A DNA stretch of 64,000 nt from Blastobasis lacticolella (taxonomy: Eukaryota; Arthropoda; Insecta; Lepidoptera; Blastobasidae), in the NCBI GenBank assembly GCA_905147135.1, contig LR990052.1, positions 14,880,200 to 14,944,199 on the forward strand, given 5' to 3'. The notes below the pieces were generated by a model. The model saw only the letters and a list, made by a program, of their open reading frames with translations, was not told the DNA's origin and did no database searches. Of this stretch, positions 57,414-64,000 are shown one piece after another; the first letter of the stretch is position 1, and each line of letters begins with the position of its first letter. Position numbers and translations under genes: made by a program.

Positions 57414-57461
57414 AGAGTTTAATCTAAGCGTAAGTGAACACTTATGTTTAGATTAAACTCT
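57414..57461. repeat. Near-perfect hairpin, 23-bp arms, 2-nt loop
   Basis: AGAGTTTAATCTAAGCGTAA and three more bases (57,414-57,436) pair with 57,439-57,461 at 21 of 23 positions; loop AA. It interrupts the SINE to its left, whose continuation is not seen to the right. Confidence 0.85.
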
Positions 57462-57839
57462 AATATAAAAGCTCGAATATCCTTTCTTTGTCAAAACTAT
57501 GTTTGAACTCGACTGCGACAGAAGGAGAGTTGTGTTTTTATGTCTATTTCCTTGTTACCGGATATATGTCGGAGACTGCAATGCAACTGCCCAATCTGTT
57601 AGCCCCATTTTCGTTTCACCACCAAACGAGGAGAGCTTCGCCGAAACCACACTGTTTTAGAGTCTAAATGTCAAAGACAACTCGCACAAACCAATTTGCT
57701 TCAACATTTAATGTACGAACCGCGATGGAACTCTCCACCTTACTTGCTGTCTTTGGATAAATACAAGCTGGGAGTTTTCAAATCAAAAGTAAGAAGCTTT
57801 TTTATAAGTACTTCGCCAGACTTGTTGCTTAATATTAGA

Positions 57840-57900
57840 CGTACTAAAGATCCGATAGTCCACGCGAACAAAATCGCGGGCACAGCTTGTTATTATAATT
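57840..57900 (+). repeat. Helitron-like 3' end remnant
   Basis: CCACGCGAACAAAATCGCGG and GCACAGCTTGTTATTATAAT resemble the CGCGGACGAAGTCGCGGGCA..GCTAGT terminus in diverged form. Confidence 0.35.
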
Positions 57901-58194
57901 TGTGACTCAAAAAATTTATATCCGTTTGTTGCCGACGTTTTTTCACAGTTTTAAATGGACACTGATGTTTATAAATGTTGCGATGTTTTGTACCCGTTTG
58001 CTGCACGGATTGAGCCATTATCCATATCGAACACGTGTGCCCATATTTCACCGCTATCTCCCGCCTAATCACACTGCCGTAAAAGCTTTTCGTCATTGTT
58101 AAAGTGCACAAAATGTTTTCATATTTTCATATCGAGGTAGTTATCGGCTTCGTAAGCGGAATGGAGATCAAAAGTTTTTCTAGAGTTTTTTTAT

Positions 58195-58590
58195 GAATAT
58201 GCTTAGACAAATTCACACAGGGCCATTTAGTTTCAAAGTAAGCGTACCTTTTGTTATGGGTGTTAGATCATTGATGAACTAGTTATAGGAATGCTATCAT
58301 TTAAGCTTATACAATTACAGATTTAGTATGTACCATGCATAAATATAAACATGCTTGGACAAATTCACATAGCGGCATCTAGCCCCAAATTAAGCAAAAC
58401 TTGTGTTATGGGTGTTAGATAACTAATATACTTTTAAAATACATACTTATTATACATTCTACACTCAACCCCGTAACAGGAATTAAAATTCATCATTTCC
58501 ATTTCTGCTCGGCCGGGAATTGAACCCGACCTCTGCGCGGCAGACGCATGCGCGGCATGTTAACCGACTGAACCACTCAGGTCGTCATTA
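58195..58590 (-). repeat. SINE family B, one long copy and one fragment
   Basis: 58,345-58,590 is antisense family B: ACAAATTCACATAGCGGCAT, AATTCATCATTTCCATTTCT, GGGAATTGAACCCGACCTC (antisense B-box) and TTAACCGACTGAACCACTCA. 58,195-58,275 holds a second tail (GACAAATTCACACAGGGCCA, GTTATGGGTGTTAGATCA). Confidence 0.65.
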
Positions 58591-58664
58591 TCTATCGAAG
58601 TTTATCTAGTGGCATACAATCTCATTCCGGTTTAGAGTGTCTATCGTGGTACATTATCATGGAC

Positions 58665-58865
58665 TCACATATAGGAATCAGAGGCAGACGAGGTGATAGA
58701 AAACATCGTGAGGAAACCTGCATATTAAAACGACTGTCTGTGTAACTGTGATCCATTCTGGTCAGGTTCCCCTGTTAATAGGATCACGGAGGTCAGATGC
58801 CAGTCGCTCTACTGTATACCTGGCCTACCTAATACTCAAGATGAACTCTGGGCCTTTGCCGTCGG
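58665..58865 (+). repeat. SINE family A, body
   Basis: GAAAACATCGTGAGGAAACC, TGTGATCCATTCTGGTCAGG, GATCACGGAGGTCAGATGCC and AGTCGCTCTACTGTATACC follow family order. Confidence 0.6.
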
Positions 58866-59769
58866 AAAGTAAAATGTAAATTTATTTGAATATAGTTAGG
58901 GGAAATGTCAATTTTTAATATAATACTTAAATATTTTGTAAAATTGTCTAAAATACCGCGTACACTGTACCCTAAATGGAGCTTTTTTGTATAAAATTAG
59001 ATAATCCGCAACAATCCGCATGATAACATTGGCAATAATTATTGTACACTGTACCGGTAGCCATAATTATGGTACAAGTACAATATTATCATCGCATGAA
59101 TGTATAATTCGTGAGAAGGGAAATACCAATGTCAATGCTTACTATGTCATAAGCACGCAGGCGTTATTTTTAATTTTAGCTTAAGCTACGTAATCGAGTT
59201 TACTAGATCCAAGATCCGCTTATAGAGGTCACTGCCACTGGCCAGTCGATCTGATTTAGTTATAAAAAACCGGACAGAAGACAATCACCGGTCTTTAGCG
59301 AGAATACATTACCAGTTCCGTCTTCTAATTTCATAGTCTGTTCGTTTTTTTATCTGAACAATCTCCGTGCACTGATACGGCTTTGAATGCGTTCCATTGT
59401 AGTGGTTCTTGCGCCGGCGCAGGTATTTCCCATATCCGCTTTGGTGATTGGTCACGAGCACGGGGCCCCTTGGAGACTATCGCCGTAACGCTTCAATGTA
59501 GCCATGGCGTGTTATGGCGTGGGTAGGTAGTAGTGGGTAGACGTTCACAGATTGACATGTCACGTATTTGTTCCCACATTGTCTTAAGCGAAAAAGCTAG
59601 TAGCTACCTGATACTATTTCCTACTACCCGCAGAGTTTTACGCTGATGTTGGTAGCGTCAGTGAGAAATATAAAATGAAATGCAAGATTATTTCTGTGCC
59701 ATCTAGGTCCATGTGGTATTGTAGGTAATGTTATCAGTACTGAAATGGCCATACATATTCTTTGACTTC

Positions 59770-60000
59770 TATACTAATATTTTCAGCCCATAACAGTCCA
59801 CTGCAGGACTTAAGGCTCCTCTCCCACGAAAGAAAAGGTTATTGCCATAATCTCCACGCTTGGCAGGCGGGTTGGAGATCGCAGTGTTGTAGAAATAACA
59901 ATGTAACACGCTGCTGCCCATTTTTCAGCCTACGGAGACTCTAGAAAACATTAGTTGCCTTGTACGACACCCACAAGTGTAAGGTGTCGACTGCCGCAAG
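59770..60000 (-). repeat. Dispersed repeat, LINE tail type 2, split by LINE fragment
   Basis: Plus-strand ACAGTCCACTGCAGGACTTA, CATAATCTCCACGCTTGGCA, CGCTGCTGCCCATTTTTC and TTGTACGACACCCACAAGTG are the reverse of 31,470-31,680. The missing start of the unit (GTGTCCGGCAGAATAGAATA, minus) lies at about 60,655-60,690, beyond the LINE fragment. Confidence 0.6.
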
Positions 60001-60042
60001 TGCTTTAATGAGGTATGTAAAACAAATCCTATAACCCTATAA

Positions 60043-60561
60043 TGGATTAAAGGACACAGCGGATCGAGGGGGAACGATGCAGCTGACGAGTTGGCCAGAA
60101 GAGGCTCAAGTACGAAGCCCACAGGCCCGGAACCAATTCTACCTATCCCATTTGCATGGACCCGTTAACATCTGGTGGACAGAATCAAGGTAAAACATAA
60201 TCAACTCTGGTCATCACTAGAGGAATGCAGGCAAGCCAAGGAGGCTCTACCGAAAATTAACCCATCCCTTTCTAAAAGGCTCTTAAAACTAACCAAAAAG
60301 CAACTCCGTCCGGTAACCGGAGCTTTAACGGGACACGGTCCATTTAATAAACACCTCTTCACCATAGGTCTCACCGACAGCCCCTTGTGCAGAGCCTGCC
60401 TGAGGGAGGAAGAGACAGCAGCACATATCCTGCAGACATGCGAGGGGGTGGCATCATACAGGCATGAACATCTCGGACAACCACAGACCCTTCCAGAGGC
60501 GTTTGTAAAACTGAAAGGGTTACTACGTTTCCTGGAGGAGTTAGGATGGCAGGAACAATAG
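60043..60561 (+). pseudogene. Non-LTR retrotransposon RNase H and C-terminal region
   Basis: One frame reads WIKGHSGSRGNDAADELARR with GS, the RNase H end motif (HSGxxGNExADxLA), then TAA at 60,166-60,168, then VKHNQLWSSLEECRQAKEAL, LKLTKKQLRPVTGALTGHG, PFNKHLFTIGLTDSPLCRAC and REEETAAHILQTCEG. The Cys/His cluster with LTGHGPFNKHL is the usual C-terminus of I/R1/Jockey-group LINE polyproteins carrying RNase H. The reading frame is otherwise unbroken for 173 codons, so the single nonsense codon may be fairly recent. Reverse transcriptase and endonuclease parts are missing. Confidence 0.78.
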
Positions 60562-60705
60562 GGTATCCTGGAGTACACCATACCCACGCAGAATGGGCGC
60601 AAGTTCGCCTGAATGCGGAAAACGGCCCGGATACATCTATCTTTCTAAGGGGTTAGTGCTATTCTATTCTGCCGGACACTACGTGGCCAATACTAATATT
60701 CTTAC

Positions 60706-60885
60706 TAATATATAAAAAGGAAAACTTTGTATGTTTGTTTGTTAGGGGTTCTCTCCAAAATTATTCAACAGATTTTGAAAATTCTTTCACTAATTGAATG
60801 CTATTATTCCCTAATGACATAGGCTCATTTTCATCCCGGAAACATAATAGCACCCTGCGGGAGATTGAATGTTAAAGAGATCTGA
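60706..60885 (+). repeat. Helitron-like 5' fragment
   Basis: TACTAATATATAAAAAGGAA, TTTGTATGTTTGTTTGTTAG, GATTTTGAAAATTCTTTCAC and TTTTCATCCCGGAAACATAA. Same outline as 37,318-37,470. Confidence 0.5.
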
Positions 60886-61635
60886 ATTACAGCTACACAC
60901 CGGAGTACAGCTAGTCGACAATAAAAATATATTACGTATTGTAGTTCTAAATAAAAATTCAATTGTACGTGAATCATAGTTCTTTGTTCCAGCCGGTCGT
61001 CTATAGATTTCGTCATAGAGTTGCACGAGATAATAAGCCTTTGGATGTTGTAACGTTGTTTTTTATCGCAACACTTAACGGTAGTTATATTCCGATCTGA
61101 TTGAAAGATTATTGTGTCATCAAGGTGAATGATCTACTATTATTATAGGTAGTATCAACGTGACTGACCCTGTGGGATGCGGATGTGAGAATGTAGGTAG
61201 GTAGAGCCTGACGGAATATGTTATGACGTGAAGAAATGAGCTCTAAAAATCCTAAATTTCTTGGTATTGATTAGGGTCTATTAGCTGTCCCTTAGGCATC
61301 AATAACTCATTATAAAAATGCAGTTTTTTGTTTAATAAATGAAAATTGCTTCAATGAATTTCCATACTTTGTCTTGTAAATTAAAATTAAAATATTTTTG
61401 GTAATACAGCGTCAAAATTTTATTTTTAATTTGGCAAGTATGTTTACAATAAATAAATAAATATTTGCACTTAAGTAATTTTAACTTTTTTTAAAGTCAA
61501 ACTACCATTGTGACTTTTAAAAGGAAAACAGAGAAAGTAATTTTTCATGGTAATAAAAAAATACTACAAATGATTTTGATTTTATTGTGTGTGTTCTACC
61601 GCCTATACAATGGGAAGTGTTCTGAGGATTTTTTT

Positions 61636-61925
61636 GATCTGGTACCCACAGCACTGTTCCGCCATCGCACCACCCGCCGCAAGCTGGCTCTAGTGGTGTC
61701 CACGCGAAGGTACGAAATATTGTTTCTCGCTCGTGCGATTCGGATGTGGAATGAGCTCCCAGCCACAGTGTTTCATTTGGACGGAGACATGGGATCGTTC
61801 AAGATGTATATTAGACGTCTCCTTAGAGACAGGCAAGGCATTGGTAGCGCCCCTGGTCCATAGGCGGCGTTGACCACTTTCTATCAGGTGGCCCGCTTGC
61901 CTGTTTGTCTGCCGTATTTCTGCTT
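61636..61925 (+). mobile_element. LINE reverse-transcriptase C-terminus and 3' tail
   Basis: The frame reads DLVPTALFRHRTTRRKLALV, VSTRRYEILFLARAIRMWNE, LPATVFHLDGDMGSFKMYIR and RLLRDRQGIGSAP, ending at TAG 61,861-61,863. The RxWNxLP..FKxYIRR pattern closes non-LTR retrotransposon polyproteins. The tail GTTGACCACTTTCTATCAGG, GGCCCGCTTGCCTGTTTGTC is the family tail scattered across this window. Upstream of about 61,620 the sequence is unrelated, so the copy is 5' truncated. This is the least decayed coding end of the family here. Confidence 0.75.
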
Positions 61926-61929
61926 TATT

Positions 61930-63700
61930 CTCTTTCGAACAGTCACGCTATAAAACCTTTTAACAGCTGCACAATAATATGAATTTTAAACTAATCATAC
62001 ATATATGACAGTACAAATCGAAATTCAGACACAAAATGAGAACAACCCGCCCAAAGCAGAAGGTCCACTGGCAACAATGCGCCATTTCCGTCACGCACAC
62101 ATTCGTTAGAATTCACACCAGAATTCGTTGTAGTGTCGACTTAAATTGAATATCATTTAATTAAACGATATTATTATTGATAAAATAAAAGTAATATTAA
62201 AAAATTGCTGACCACCTGCCTTCTCCATCATCAGATCAACTGACTAATACCATAATATTGCATTTTCATCAATTTAGATGTGTATGAAATTTTCAATTCA
62301 ATTGATTACAGGGACGTGGGTCAAATCCCAGGTCAGGGAAAGGTTATTCTCAGGGTATGATGATATAATCAAGTGACGATAAATTTTAAAAAAGTGAATA
62401 AACAGTAGATTATTATTACGCCTACTCAAGGCATAATGTCTGAAGCTGGTATGGAAAATCTAACACACTTGAACACTATCTGAACAGCTTGGGAAGCAAT
62501 TATGATCACATTATGGCAAGGATAAGATATTGGTCCTTTGCAAGGGACATGTTATTGTGAACGGTCTTTAAAATTCTATTCGATCTTTTAAAGGCTCTTT
62601 TCAAAATTCATAATAAATACAGTAGCAACCCTTGTGAATCGGCAAGTTTAGGTAATAATTTTCGAAGACAACGGGAGTGGACATTTTGTTTGTTTTCTAT
62701 TTTGTGATTCAGACAAGAACACCTCTTTTAATAAAATTGTTTGATTTCAAAGGAAACGAACATAGCGCGGGACACGTAGCTTATTAAATAACAGCGCAAA
62801 ATTAGTTTGAAGACTTCGAAGCTAAGGTCACCGAAACCCATTCGTAAGGAAATAGGCAGGCCTTATTGCAATAGAAATGCAAATGCTTCAAGAAACTTGT
62901 ATGGCGTAATAGAATCAATTACAAGAGGAACTTTGAGATTATACGAATTAGAACGGTTATTAGGGTCTTCAAGTGCGTCGTATTTTATGAAGACGGCGAC
63001 TGGCTATCGCTGTCAGATGTTACCATCGCAGACCTCGGAAGGAACTTGAGTCTATGACATTTACATAGAATATTATTATAAGGCATTGGTCAAGGAGGTG
63101 GTCCTGGTACTGGACCACCTCAGCTTTAGAAGGTGTTAAAGAAAACCTTGTCATATCTGGAAATGAACTAAAGGCATCCGAATGACGTAACCAAATAAAA
63201 TAAAAATGGCGTGACACTATAGTAGACCTATGTACAATGCAAAATTTTTACACAAACAATTTTCGACGACACTCAGTAAGTGCTTCATGCAGCACTACTT
63301 TTCGAATCAATCGCATAGTTTATTTTACGTGTAACTTATTTAACATAGAGCAACAAGTCATTTATCGCATTAGCTGACTACCTGACCGCGCCGACGCTAA
63401 TTTCCGATGCGGTAAGTTAATTTTCCCGGTAAATACGAGTATGTACGCTCGAACGACTCGGCTGCCATCTCTAGCGACAAGGTGTGAATTTGGGCGCAAT
63501 AAATTAATAATAGGGGTCTAACAGGCAGTCGGGAAACGCGTTCATTAAAATTGTGCGCGCGCGCACCACAAATGACCCTTTGTTCGGAAATTAACGCGTC
63601 ATGCGCAGCTCTGTTCTCACGGACGGCTATAGGTTCGGATGCATTCGGTATTATGAAATATTGCGAGTAAGTTTGGGTAAGTAGATGGTAGAGTATTAAA
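61930..63700. other. No gene recognised
   Basis: AT-rich sequence with no supported exon; plus frame 62,807-63,049 and minus frame 63,020-63,217 have no motif I recognise. GTGCGCGCGCGCAC at 63,553-63,566 is a perfect alternating palindrome. Confidence 0.4.
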
Positions 63701-63715
63701 GATTTTCTATAGTAT

Positions 63716-63900
63716 AGCTACCCTACACCTACCCTACACCTACCATACACCTACCCTACACCTACCCTACACCTACCCTACACCTACCTTACACCTACCC
63801 TATAGCTACCCTACACCTACCTTACACCTACCCTACACCCACCCTACACTTACCCTACAACTACCTTACACCTACTCAACAACTACCCTACAACTACTTA
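63716..63900 (+). repeat. CCTACA-type minisatellite
   Basis: About 185 bp of ACCTACCCTAC units, roughly 12 bp, with variants CCTTACA, CCATACA and CAACTAC. Confidence 0.85.
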
Positions 63901-63934
63901 CCCTTTTTTCTTGTTAATAAACCATCAGTCATCG

Positions 63935-64000
63935 GATGTGCAGGTTTAATCAGGATGTTTTCTCTCACCAAATGAGATCATTTGGATACAACAATTGTAT
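63935..64000 (-). repeat. SINE family A fragment at window edge
   Basis: GTGCAGGTTTAATCAGGATG, TTTTCTCTCACC is the antisense junction between SINE body and head-side region (compare 26,415-26,455). It runs towards the end of the window. Confidence 0.45.

Overview
The window looks like AT-rich nuclear DNA from a moth or butterfly. The reasons are an insect-type nitric oxide synthase gene split into short exons, and dense fragments of repeats of a kind I know from Lepidoptera: tRNA-derived SINEs, 5'-truncated LINE tails, an RTE 3' end with a (ATG)n tail, and Helitron-like ends finishing in CTAGT. No species can be named from sequence reading alone.

Two host genes are well supported. A four-exon plus-strand gene (34,834-38,784) encodes a 238-residue CFAP299-like (C4orf22 family) ciliary/flagellar protein. 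A minus-strand gene (54,092 down to 40,088) encodes nitric oxide synthase. I could place 21 exons with consistent phases, 1,113 residues plus stop, running from the zinc-binding loop through heme, calmodulin, FMN, FAD and NADPH modules to the C-terminus. Its first coding exon or exons were not found. The two genes converge, with about 1.3 kb between their stop codons.

Region by region: 1-5 kb is intergenic with SINE pieces, a GAGCTCGCTGCGCTCGCTC motif array and a TAGGG-rich minisatellite. 5.07-11.42 kb is bounded by a 26-bp inverted repeat and holds a PIF/Harbinger-type transposase relic on the plus strand, a broken five-exon zeste-like Myb/SANT gene on the minus strand, and an internal second copy of the right-end segment; I read it as two related Harbinger elements in tandem. 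11.4-34.7 kb is gene-poor and repeat-rich: Helitron-like units, SINEs, an RTE end, a 1.1-kb Harbinger-like element with TTA duplications, and a perfect 21-bp-arm hairpin. 34.8-54.1 kb holds the two host genes, whose introns carry SINEs, LINE tails and a MITE pair. 54.1-64 kb is again intergenic, with a 250-bp MITE, another hairpin, an RNase H LINE fragment nested in another repeat, a LINE reverse-transcriptase C-terminus and a CCTACA-type minisatellite.

The two genes have no obvious functional link. The repeat biology is the most unusual part: the Harbinger pair, three short-loop near-perfect hairpins and several nested insertions. All family calls rest on reading motifs by eye. No alignment or database search was run.
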